A stretch of 64,000 nt of DNA from Kofleriaceae bacterium (GTDB lineage Bacteria > Myxococcota_A > Polyangia > Haliangiales > Haliangiaceae), in contig JACKDR010000004.1 in the NCBI GenBank assembly GCA_020633495.1, positions 248,001 through 312,000 of the forward strand, written 5' to 3'. A program made the position numbers and the translations under genes. Positions 35,302-42,801 of the stretch are shown one piece after another. Under the pieces are notes generated by a model. That model was not told where the DNA came from. It searched no databases and saw nothing but the letters and a program-made list of their open reading frames with translations. The stretch's first letter is position 1; each line of letters starts with the position of its first letter.

Positions 35302-37947
35302 TCACTCCTTGAGCTGCGGCAGCATCCCGGTCGGGCGCAGCCGCTCGTCGTCGTCGTGGGCAAACCGGCGCCGGCCGGTCTCCTGCCACCACTGCCGCCA
35401 CCGCTGGTGGGCCTGCTCGCGATCGCGCTTGGGCAGGTCGTGATGGTAGCCGAAGTGCTCGCCGGTCAGCTTGCGCAGATCCTCGGCGGCGGCCTGGCGC
35501 AGCGCCACGTCCTTGTGGACCAGGCCCTCGATCAGCCACTCGATCCGGTTGCGGGTCCGGTGCTCGTCCCACCACCGGCGCCACTTGCGCTCGCTGGTGC
35601 CGAAGTCCTGCTTGCTCAGCACCGACAGGGCGCGCCGCGCGTGCTCGGCGCGCCGGCTGTCGCGCCCGACGACGTCGAGCAGGTCCGGGATCGCGGCGAT
35701 GTCGGTCAGCTCGGCGATCGCGGTCGCCGCCGCCTGGACCCGCTCGGCGTCCTCGCTGTGCAGCGCGTGCCGCGCCCGCGCCAGCGCGGCGTCGAGATCG
35801 CGCAGCGGATAGCCGATCAGGGCCTCCATCGCGGCCGCGCGGACGCCGTAGTCGACGTCGAACAGCCGCTCGACCAGCGCGTACACCGCCGAGCGCGGCC
35901 GCAGCTCGGCCGCGCACACCGTGGCGTAGAAGCGGACGTCGCGGTGCGGATCGCCCATCTTCTCGACGACGAGGTCGCTGACCGGCGGCCCCAGGCGCAC
36001 CATCAGCTCCAGCAAGCCGCCGTACTGGGCCGCGCGCAGGGCCCGGCCGCTGACCTGGTAGCGGTCGACGCGCAGCTTGCCGGGGAAGCGGCCGGCGAGC
36101 GCCGGCACGACCTCGTCGGCGCGGTCGATCGCCTCGCCGATCGCCGCCTCGGCGCGGCCCTCGTCGGCGGCCGCGATCGTGTCGAGCAGCTCGGCCACCG
36201 GCCGCGCCGGCTCCGCGGTCACCGACACCTCGGTGCCGGTCTCGATCGGCACCGCCGCCGGCGCGGTCGGGATGCGCCACGCGGTCGCCGGCCGCTCCAC
36301 CCTCTTGGTCGCGACGTCGTCGACCGACACCTCGACCACCGCCGGCGCCGCCGCCTCGGGCGCGCGGTAGCCGGCCGCCTTGTGGCGCACGATCAGGCGG
36401 CCCAGCGCGTCGGCGACCGCGGCGCCCAGCGGCAGCAGCTCGACGACGTCGGCCATGCCGAGATCGTCGTCGCCGCGGTGCGCGACCGCGACCGCCACGA
36501 CGCGATCGCGCAGGACGATCGGCAGGATCAGCGCCGACCGCGGCAGCTCGCCGAGCCGGCCCAGCATGCCGTCGACCTCGGGATCGCCGGTCGCGATCGG
36601 ACCGACGTGCGGGTGCTGGGTCGTCACCGCGGTGCGGAACGCGGACGGCTCGTCGAGCGGGATCAGCACCGACGAGATCGTCGCGACGTCGAACGTCCCC
36701 TCGGCGATCGCGAGCCGGCCGATCGCGGCGCCGCCCTGCACGGTGAGCAGCCCGGCGTAGCGGGCGCGGCTGCGCAGCGCGCGCAACAGGACCAGGAAGA
36801 TCTGATCGCGGTCGTCGGCGACCTGCAGCGCCTCGCGCGCGACCACCGCCGACATCGGACCCTGCCGGGTCGCGCTCGAGTCGCCGACCGCCAGCGGCGA
36901 CCGGATCACCGCGTCGCCCGGGCTGGTCTGCGGCGCGACCTCGCGGGGCACGCCGGCGCTGGGCCCCGAGCCGCCGCCCGCCGGGGCGTGGCGACGCTCG
37001 GCGTCGCGGCGCGCGTCCTCGGTGGCGGACAGGTGGGCGGCGTAGGCGTCGACGGACAGCTCGAGCGTGCGCGTGCGCGGCGCCCCGGGCGGATGCGCGG
37101 CCGCGTCGGCGGCGATCGGCCCGGTCGGCTGGGTCTCGTCGTCGGCGGCGGGCTCCGGCACCGCCGCCATCCGCAGCGTGTTCGACTCCGGCCCCACCGG
37201 GCGCAGCGACGGCACCTGCCCGACCGGGCCGGTGTGCACCGCGGCCGCCGCCAGCGCCGCCGCCAGGCCGGGCGTGGCGACGTCCGCGCCGGCGCCGGCC
37301 GCGTCACTCGCGTCCGCCGGTTCGGCCACCGCCGCCGCCGCGCGCGCGGCCGGCGGCAGGGTGTCGCGGACGTCGACGATGACGTGGTCGACGCCGGAGT
37401 CGCCGTCGCGCGAGCTCCCCGACGGCGGCTCGACGATCACCGTGCGCGGCTTGCCCACCGGCAAGGTCGGCGGCTGGGCGTCGACCTGCTTGGCCAGCGT
37501 GGTGTAGCGCGCCGGCGCGCTGACCCCGTAGGCGCGGGCGTAGACGACGTGCCACCGGTACTCCGGCACGATCAGCGGCTGGATCGGCACGTCGATCGCG
37601 TCGGCCAGCTCCTCGAGCGAGGACATGTCGACCGGATCGCTGACCAGCACGCGCAGCGCGTCGCCGTCGACGCACAGCGGCGCGACCCGGAACTGGTGCG
37701 CCACGTCCTCGGGCAGGCGGCGCACCGCGTCGGCGTCGAAGACGTTGGTCTCGTCGCGGGTCGCCGGCGGCAGCCCCGACGACAGCGACAGGTACTGGGT
37801 CAGGCGCTCCTCGGGGACCAGCGCCATCTCGAGCAGGATCGTGTCCAGGCTGCCGCCGTAGATGACCTGGCGCTGGAACGCCTTCTCCATGCGCTTGACG
37901 CCGACCAGTCCGTCGCGGACCAGCAGTGAGCTGAGTCGAGAGGGCAT
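35302..37947 (-). CDS. MshEN-domain protein with central low-complexity linker and HEAT repeats
   Basis: Residues 1-150 of this 881-residue protein are an MshEN/GspE N-terminal domain (MPSRLSSLLVRDGLVGVKRM; ALVPEERLTQYLSLSSGLPP; VAPLCVDGDALRVLVSDPVD), the type that binds c-di-GMP in some T2SS/T4P ATPases. The ATPase domain is absent. A long Ala/Pro linker (about 170-350) leads to a GAF-like region (about 365-510, RDQIFLVLLRALRSRARYAG...). The end is a series of HEAT-like helices (about 580-880; DPHRDVRFYATVCAAEL; DVDYGVRAAAMEALIGYPLR). A cytosolic signalling adaptor is inferred. It lies just after an RDD protein gene on the same strand. Confidence 0.78.
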   Translation of the reverse strand: MPSRLSSLLVRDGLVGVKRMEKAFQRQVIYGGSLDTILLEMALVPEERLTQYLSLSSGLPPATRDETNVFDADAVRRLPEDVAHQFRVAPLCVDGDALRVLVSDPVDMSSLEELADAIDVPIQPLIVPEYRWHVVYARAYGVSAPARYTTLAKQVDAQPPTLPVGKPRTVIVEPPSGSSRDGDSGVDHVIVDVRDTLPPAARAAAAVAEPADASDAAGAGADVATPGLAAALAAAAVHTGPVGQVPSLRPVGPESNTLRMAAVPEPAADDETQPTGPIAADAAAHPPGAPRTRTLELSVDAYAAHLSATEDARRDAERRHAPAGGGSGPSAGVPREVAPQTSPGDAVIRSPLAVGDSSATRQGPMSAVVAREALQVADDRDQIFLVLLRALRSRARYAGLLTVQGGAAIGRLAIAEGTFDVATISSVLIPLDEPSAFRTAVTTQHPHVGPIATGDPEVDGMLGRLGELPRSALILPIVLRDRVVAVAVAHRGDDDLGMADVVELLPLGAAVADALGRLIVRHKAAGYRAPEAAAPAVVEVSVDDVATKRVERPATAWRIPTAPAAVPIETGTEVSVTAEPARPVAELLDTIAAADEGRAEAAIGEAIDRADEVVPALAGRFPGKLRVDRYQVSGRALRAAQYGGLLELMVRLGPPVSDLVVEKMGDPHRDVRFYATVCAAELRPRSAVYALVERLFDVDYGVRAAAMEALIGYPLRDLDAALARARHALHSEDAERVQAAATAIAELTDIAAIPDLLDVVGRDSRRAEHARRALSVLSKQDFGTSERKWRRWWDEHRTRNRIEWLIEGLVHKDVALRQAAAEDLRKLTGEHFGYHHDLPKRDREQAHQRWRQWWQETGRRRFAHDDDERLRPTGMLPQLKE

Positions 37948-37974
37948 GAGCGGTGAGCGGGTGCGACCTCGGCC

Positions 37975-38631
37975 TCAGGCCTTGATCACGTACGTGCCGG
38001 CGATCCAGTCGTGAAGGGCGCGCTTCTCGGTGTCGAAGCCAACCCAGAGAAACCCGAGGAGTATCGTCGCGACCGAGGCGAGGTATCCGGCGGTGCGAGC
38101 GCCGCAGCGCGCCACCGTCGGACGATCGCCCCAGACGTCGATGATGCGCATGCGGAGCAGGCGCATCCCCAGCGTCTGCGCCATCGTAACCTGGAAAACC
38201 ATCAGGTAGACCGCGGCGACCCCGATGGTCATCGCGACCCACGTGACCAGCGCCGGATCGCTGGCCAGCAGCAGGTCGAGCCAGAAGTCGATGCCGTGGG
38301 TGCGGCTGGCCGGCAGGTGGATGCCGCCGATGCGGGCGGCGACCCACGTGAGGATCAGCGCCACCGGCACGATCACGCCGAGATCCACGATGGCGGCGCC
38401 GAGCCGGCGCCAGAACCCCGCGACGTGGACCGTCGGGCCCTCGCCGGGCCGACGCGCCGGGCGCGCTGACTCGCGGGTCGCCGGCGCGGCCGACGGCGCG
38501 CGACGCGCCGGGCGCTCGCGGGCGGGCTCGCGCTCGACCCTGGCCTCCGTCGTCGACGGCGCGCTCGCGGACGCCTCCGGCGCCGCGACGTCGTCGCGGT
38601 CCCCGAGCAGCACAGGCTCACGGTCGGCCAT
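37975..38631 (-). CDS. RDD-family membrane protein
   Basis: The 218-residue protein has a charged, Pro/Ala/Arg-rich cytosolic N-terminus of about 70 residues. An RDD domain follows: FWRRLGAAIVDLGVIVPVAL with the Arg and Asp that name the family, two further helices (VTWVAMTIGVAAVYLMVFQV) and MAQTLGMRLLRMRIIDVWGD. The last block GYLASVATILLGFLWVGFD...TEKRALHDWIAGTYVI is typical. RDD proteins are membrane proteins of mostly unknown transport role. AAGGAG and a -10 box overlap just before the ATG. Confidence 0.92.
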   Translation of the reverse strand: MADREPVLLGDRDDVAAPEASASAPSTTEARVEREPARERPARRAPSAAPATRESARPARRPGEGPTVHVAGFWRRLGAAIVDLGVIVPVALILTWVAARIGGIHLPASRTHGIDFWLDLLLASDPALVTWVAMTIGVAAVYLMVFQVTMAQTLGMRLLRMRIIDVWGDRPTVARCGARTAGYLASVATILLGFLWVGFDTEKRALHDWIAGTYVIKA

Positions 38632-38636
38632 GGCTC

Positions 38637-38666
38637 CTTATACGGCGCACCCAACCCGGAACGCAA
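38637..38666 (-). promoter_or_regulatory. Promoter for RDD protein gene
   Basis: On the minus strand TTGCGT (38661-38666) and TATAAG (38637-38642) are 18 nt apart. The -10 box ends 5 nt before the ATG at 38631. Confidence 0.5.
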
Positions 38667-38676
38667 ACAATGTTCA

Positions 38677-39408
38677 TCAATGGTTTCCGGTCGTTGTGTC
38701 CGCGATCCGGAACGCCGCCACGGCCGCGACGCCGGCGGTCTCGGCCCGCAACACGGTGGCACCGAGCCGCACCGCCTCGAAGCCGGCGCTGGCCGCCGCC
38801 TCGACCTCCTCCGGGGCCAGGCCGCCCTCGGGGCCGACCAGCAGCACCACCGAGGCCGCCGCGGTCCCCAGGTGCGCGCCCAGCGACGCCGCCGCGCCCG
38901 GGTGGCACAGCAGCTTGAGCTCCTCGTCGGCCGCGGCGGCGGCGGCCGCGACCCCGCCGGGCGCCAGGGTCACGGTCGGCACCGTGGCCCGGCGGGCCTG
39001 CTTGGCGGCCTCGCGGGCGATCGCCTGCAGCCGCGCGGTGCGCGACGCGGCGCGCGCGGCGTCGAGCCGGACCACGGCGCGCGCGGTGGCGACCACGACG
39101 ATCTCGTCGACCCCGACCTCGACCAGCTTCTGGACGCACCAGTCCATCCGCTCGCCCTTGATCAGCCCCTGGATCACGGTCAGCCGCGGCCGCGGCGCCG
39201 GCTCGACCCGGGCCGGGCCGATCCGCAGGGTCGCGCGCGCGGCCTCGACCGCCTCGACCACGGCGTCGGCCTCGTGGCCCTCGCCGTCGAAGACCACGAC
39301 CGCGGCGCCGGGCGCCAGGCGCCGGACCCGGAACAGGTAGTGATGGTCGTCGCCGGAGACCTCGGCGCGGCCGGCGGCGAGCGCCGCGGCAGGCACCAGG
39401 AGCCGCAT
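38677..39408 (-). CDS. rsmE: 16S rRNA (uracil-1498-N3)-methyltransferase RsmE
   Basis: The 243-residue protein has an N-terminal PUA-like domain (DDHHYLFRVRRLAPGAAVVV). The SPOUT methyltransferase part has QGLIKGERMDWCVQKLVEVG, SRTARLQAIAREAAKQARRA, the SAM loop LLVGPEGGLAPEEVEAA and the knot end VRLGATVLRAETAGVAAVAA. RsmE methylates U1498 of 16S rRNA with SAM. The ATG overlaps the prmA stop by one base, and the prmA-rsmE order is common in bacteria. Confidence 0.96.
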   Translation of the reverse strand: MRLLVPAAALAAGRAEVSGDDHHYLFRVRRLAPGAAVVVFDGEGHEADAVVEAVEAARATLRIGPARVEPAPRPRLTVIQGLIKGERMDWCVQKLVEVGVDEIVVVATARAVVRLDAARAASRTARLQAIAREAAKQARRATVPTVTLAPGGVAAAAAAADEELKLLCHPGAAASLGAHLGTAAASVVLLVGPEGGLAPEEVEAAASAGFEAVRLGATVLRAETAGVAAVAAFRIADTTTGNH

Positions 39409-40295
39409 CAGGGCCGCCGCAGCACCGCGGTCGACCACTGCGGGTCGTCGGCCGACGGCCGGACCCGGATCAGCTCGAGCCCCATCGCGGCGAAGTCGCC
39501 GGCGACGCCGTCGACCTGGGTCGACAGCAGGCCCGACAGCACCAGCGTCGCGCCCGGGGCGCACCGCGCCAGCAGGACGTCGCGCAGCGCCAGCAGCACG
39601 TGGGCCTGGATGTTGGCCAGCACCAGCGGGAAGGCCTCGGTCAGCTCGCCGACCGGGGTCTCGGCGGACAGGACCCGGTCGCCGACCCCGTTGGCGACGC
39701 AATTCTCGTCGCACTGCCGGACCGCCACCGGATCGACATCGAGCGCGACCGCGGTGGCGGCGGGCCACAGCTGGCAGGCGGCGATCGACAGGATCCCGGA
39801 GCCGGCGCCGACGTCGAGCACCCGCGCGGGCGCCGGGCCGGCCTCGGCCAGGCCCTCGAGCTCCTCGAGGACCAGGCGGGTCGACGCGTGGGTGCCGGTG
39901 CCGAACGCCATGCCGGGATCGAGGTGCACGATGACCTCGCCGGGCGCCGCGGCGTGGGTCTCCCAGCTGGGGACGATCACGGTGCGCCGGCCGACCCGGG
40001 TGACGTGGAAGTAGCGCTTCCAGGCGTCGCGCCAATCCTCCTCCGGCACCGCCGGCTGCGACCGGACCCGCTCCGGATCCAGGGCGGCGCCGGCGGCGGC
40101 CAGCTCGCCGACCACGCCGCGGGTGGCCAGCGTGACTTCCTCGGCCTGGTCCAGCGGGGCCCAGAAGACGACCTCGTCGCCCCGGATCTCGGTGCCGGCG
40201 CGGGCGGCGTCGACCCGTCCGGCCAGCAGGGCCGCGATCTCGTCGACCTCGGCGGCGGCGGCGGGCACCACGATCTCGATCCACGGCTGGGTCAT
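39408..40295 (-). CDS. prmA: Ribosomal protein L11 methyltransferase PrmA
   Basis: The 295-residue protein (usual length about 293) has the N-terminal L11-binding region with DWRDAWKRYFHVTRVG. The methyltransferase core follows: LDPGMAFGTGTHASTRLVLE, motif I VLDVGAGSGILSIAA, ALDVDPVAV, and VLANIQAHVL in place of the NPP-type motif IV. It trimethylates lysines of L11 with SAM. It is upstream of and coupled to rsmE. A GGAGG lies about a dozen bases before the ATG. The rpsU gene precedes it, separated by a hairpin terminator. Confidence 0.96.
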   Translation of the reverse strand: MTQPWIEIVVPAAAAEVDEIAALLAGRVDAARAGTEIRGDEVVFWAPLDQAEEVTLATRGVVGELAAAGAALDPERVRSQPAVPEEDWRDAWKRYFHVTRVGRRTVIVPSWETHAAAPGEVIVHLDPGMAFGTGTHASTRLVLEELEGLAEAGPAPARVLDVGAGSGILSIAACQLWPAATAVALDVDPVAVRQCDENCVANGVGDRVLSAETPVGELTEAFPLVLANIQAHVLLALRDVLLARCAPGATLVLSGLLSTQVDGVAGDFAAMGLELIRVRPSADDPQWSTAVLRRP

Positions 40296-40336
40296 CGGTC
40301 CAGGGTCCTCCGCGGCGGGCGCGCCGAAAATGCGAC

Positions 40337-40358
40337 GGGCGCCCGTATGCGGGCGCCC
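40337..40358 (-). terminator. Intrinsic terminator after rpsU
   Basis: A 9-bp perfect stem (GGGCGCCCG with CGGGCGCCC) has a 4-nt loop. On the minus strand it is followed by GTCGCATTTT, a short T run. It lies 56 nt beyond the rpsU stop and before prmA. Confidence 0.65.
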
Positions 40359-40414
40359 TCCCTGGTCCGACCGCCGTCGGTCGACCAGGACGTATGGAAC
40401 GCGGTCGGGACCGC

Positions 40415-40648
40415 CTACGGGCGGCCGGACGACATGCCGCCGGTGCGGCGCTTCATCTCGCGACGCAGCCGCTTGCGGGCCTCGCGGGTCTTGCGCTTGC
40501 GCTTGACGCTGGGCTTCTCGTAGAAGCGGCGGCGCTTGAGCTCCTGCAGGATGCCCTCCTTGGACATCTTCTGCTTGAGGATCTTCATGGCCTTCTCGAG
40601 GCTGTCGCGAACCTCGACCTCGACCGGCTTGCCGAATGCGTTCTCCAT
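40415..40648 (-). CDS. rpsU: 30S ribosomal protein S21
   Basis: The 77-residue protein has the S21 pattern: VEVEVRDSLEKAMKILKQKM, then ILQELKRRRFYEKPSVKRKR and an Arg/Lys-rich tail ending in GGMSSGRP. S21 binds the 30S platform near the 3' end of 16S rRNA and assists initiation. A promoter ends 11 nt before the ATG, so the leader is only about 4-5 nt. No Shine-Dalgarno sequence is present; the upstream bases CCACTCCTCT instead resemble the anti-SD. A hairpin terminator follows. Confidence 0.96.
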   Translation of the reverse strand: MENAFGKPVEVEVRDSLEKAMKILKQKMSKEGILQELKRRRFYEKPSVKRKRKTREARKRLRREMKRRTGGMSSGRP

Positions 40649-40659
40649 AGAGGAGTGGT

Positions 40660-40688
40660 TGGGTACTCGATCCCCGCGGCCCGGTCAA
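40660..40688 (-). promoter_or_regulatory. rpsU promoter
   Basis: On the minus strand TTGACC (40683-40688) and TACCCA (40660-40665) are separated by exactly 17 nt. The -10 box ends 11 nt before the ATG. Confidence 0.6.
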
Positions 40689-40708
40689 GCGGATCCCCGA
40701 AAACGCGC

Positions 40709-40736
40709 CGAGGGGCCCCTGTTCGGTGGCCCCTCG
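40709..40736 (-). terminator. Intrinsic terminator after the 78-residue gene
   Basis: CGAGGGGCC and GGCCCCTCG form a 9-bp stem with a 10-nt loop. On the minus strand GCGCGTTTT follows, as in the rpsU terminator. It lies 35 nt after the stop of the upstream small gene and just before the rpsU promoter. Confidence 0.65.
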
Positions 40737-40770
40737 TGGCGTCGCGACCCGACCGGACGGCCGGCGCGCA

Positions 40771-41007
40771 TCAGCTCTTGGTCTTGTAGAAGAGCGTGAT
40801 CGTCAGGCAGTGGAACTCCGAGTCCGACGACTGGGTCACGATCTTGTCGAGGATGTCGTAGTTCGGGTTCGAGCGAATCCAGTCGGTGATGATCTCACCG
40901 AGCAGCTCGCGCTCCTTCGCCTTCGTCGCAGAGAACACCTTCACTCCGGTCACGTCCAGCACACGCACTCCTTCATCTTTGTTGTCAGTCGATTGCGCTC
41001 GAGCCAC
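40771..41007 (-). CDS. Small protein of unknown function with strong expression signals
   Basis: The 78-residue soluble protein is less GC-rich in codon use than its neighbours and reads VRVLDVTGVKVFSATKAKER, ELLGEIITDWIRSNPNYDIL, then a C-terminal TITLFYKTK. The alternation of helix and strand suggests a compact alpha/beta fold. I do not recognise the family. The GTG start has GGAGGT 6 nt upstream, there is a consensus-like promoter with a leader of about 40 nt, and a hairpin terminator follows. It is monocistronic and looks highly expressed. Confidence 0.78.
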   Translation of the reverse strand: MARAQSTDNKDEGVRVLDVTGVKVFSATKAKERELLGEIITDWIRSNPNYDILDKIVTQSSDSEFHCLTITLFYKTKS

Positions 41008-41338
41008 GGACCACCTCCGCGAATTGAAAAATTACGTCGGTTCGGAGACGAAGCATGCAACGCGGCAAACTTCCAGTCAAGGGGGAATTTTCCAATCTCA
41101 GCGTAATTCCGAAGGCGTGATCTCAATGGGTTGACCTCCTACTCGGGGTTCCGAGGCCGAGAGGTGTAACCGGCCTGTGACACCCTGACTTGGTGACACC
41201 CGGATTCTGCTGCGAACCGGGCATCCCTGGCCCCTCGACTCCGGTCGTCACCTGGCAGGCCCGACTGCCTCGACGCCTGCGGATCCGCGCGTTAGTGTCC
41301 CCGCGCTTCGCCGTTGTCCTGGGGACAAGGAGACCGAC
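41008..41338. other. Divergent intergenic region with promoter and TGACACCC repeats
   Basis: This 330-bp gap holds the promoter of the small minus-strand gene. TGACACCC occurs at 41176-41183 and 41191-41198, close together, and TGACACCC appears again across the start codon of the M16 gene. AAGGAG lies 6 nt before the GTG at 41339. No gene is visible in the gap. Confidence 0.55.
41052..41080 (-). promoter_or_regulatory. Promoter of the 78-residue gene
   Basis: On the minus strand TTGACT (41075-41080), a 17-nt spacer and CATGCT (41052-41057) are seen. The DNA just upstream (41081-41113) is unusually AT-rich and could act as an UP element. Confidence 0.6.
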
Positions 41339-42793
41339 GTGACACCCGTTCGAACCCTCACGCACCGCGCCGCCACTCTGGCCGCGGTGCTCGCTCTGGC
41401 CGCCGCCCCGGCGGTGGCCCAGCCCGCCGAGAAGGCCCCGCCCGCCGCCAAGCCCGCCGCCAAGGCCAAGGCCGCCGCCAAGCCCGCCAAGGGCAAGCAG
41501 GGGCTCAAGCTCCCGGAGCTCGAGCAGTTCACGCTCGACAACGGCCTGCAGGTCGCCTTCATGCACGTCGACGCCGCCCCGGTGGTCTCGGTGCAGGTCT
41601 GGTACCACGTGGGCTCCAAGGACGAGCCGCGCAACCGCCGCGGCTCGGCCCACATGTTCGAGCACATGATGTTCAAGGGCACCCAGCACGTGCCGCCCGA
41701 GGAGCACGCCCGGGACATCAACAAGGTCGGCGGCTACGTCAACGCCGGCACGATGGAGGACGCGACCTTCTACTACGAGACGCTGCCCGCGGATTACCTG
41801 GACTTCGCGGTCCAGCTCGAGGCCGAGCGCATGCGGAACCTGCTGTTCCGCGACGACATGATCAAGACCGAGCGCGAGGTGGTGAAGGAGGAGATCCGGC
41901 AGCAGGAGAACAACCCGATCGCCAAGGGCTTCCTGCGCTTCCTCGAGATCGCCTTCACCAAGCACCCGTACTCGTGGACCGCGGGCGGCACGATCGCCGA
42001 CCTCGACGCCACCACCGCCGACGACCTCGAGAAGTTCTACGACACCTACTACCAGCCCAACAACGCGCTGCTGGTGGTGGTCGGCAACGTCACCCTCGAC
42101 CAGGTCAAGGCGACGGCCGACAAGCACTTCGGCGCCATCGCCAAGGCCGCGGCGCCGCCGCGCCCCGCCGACGCCGCGCCGGAGCCGGCGCAGACCGAGC
42201 AGCGCCGCGAGGTCGTCGAGGCCGGACAGATCGGCCTGACCCTCATCGGCTATCACATCCCCGAGGCCAAGGCCGTCGACGTCTACGCGCTGCAGCTGGC
42301 GTCGCAGATCCTCGGCGACGGCGAGTCGTCGCGGCTCAAGCAGCGCATCAAGGCGGTCGACAAGAAGACCAAGCGGCCCCTCGGCCTCGAGGCCGGCTCG
42401 CAGGTCATGATCAAGGAGGACCCGGGCCTGATGGTGCTGCTCGGCGTCTACCTCGACCCCGCCGCGGCCGACCCGATCGAGGCCGCGATCCTCGACGAGG
42501 TCGCCAAGCTCGCCGCCAAGGGCCCCTCCGCCGACGAGCTGCGCAAGGCCAAGAACCAGATGCAGTCCGGCTTCGTCTTCGGCCTCGACAGCGCCGACGG
42601 CATCGCCCAGCAGATCGGCCAGTCGTGGATCCTCACCGGCGACGCCGGCCAGTTCCTGCGCGACCTCGACGAGATCGAGAAGGTCACCACCGACGACATC
42701 AAGCGCGTCGCCAAGACCTACCTCGCGCCCACGCAGGCGACGATCGTCGTCATCCCCCCCAAGGGCGCCCCCGCGGCCCCGGCCTCGAAGTGA
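41339..42793 (+). CDS. M16 zinc metallopeptidase (active subunit)
   Basis: The 484-residue protein has a signal peptide (about 1-28, ending AVAQ), then a Lys/Ala/Pro-rich linker. The M16 domain carries the inverted zinc motif HMFEH (His105, Glu108, His109) in GSAHMFEHMMFKGTQ and the third ligand in EREVVKEEIRQQENN. The second M16 half (about 255-470) is present without catalytic residues, as is normal. These peptidases degrade peptides in the periplasm, often with an inactive partner. The next gene encodes such a partner. The start GTG has AAGGAG 6 nt upstream. Confidence 0.93.
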   Translation: MTPVRTLTHRAATLAAVLALAAAPAVAQPAEKAPPAAKPAAKAKAAAKPAKGKQGLKLPELEQFTLDNGLQVAFMHVDAAPVVSVQVWYHVGSKDEPRNRRGSAHMFEHMMFKGTQHVPPEEHARDINKVGGYVNAGTMEDATFYYETLPADYLDFAVQLEAERMRNLLFRDDMIKTEREVVKEEIRQQENNPIAKGFLRFLEIAFTKHPYSWTAGGTIADLDATTADDLEKFYDTYYQPNNALLVVVGNVTLDQVKATADKHFGAIAKAAAPPRPADAAPEPAQTEQRREVVEAGQIGLTLIGYHIPEAKAVDVYALQLASQILGDGESSRLKQRIKAVDKKTKRPLGLEAGSQVMIKEDPGLMVLLGVYLDPAAADPIEAAILDEVAKLAAKGPSADELRKAKNQMQSGFVFGLDSADGIAQQIGQSWILTGDAGQFLRDLDEIEKVTTDDIKRVAKTYLAPTQATIVVIPPKGAPAAPASK

Positions 42794-42801
42794 GCCCCGC
42801 C

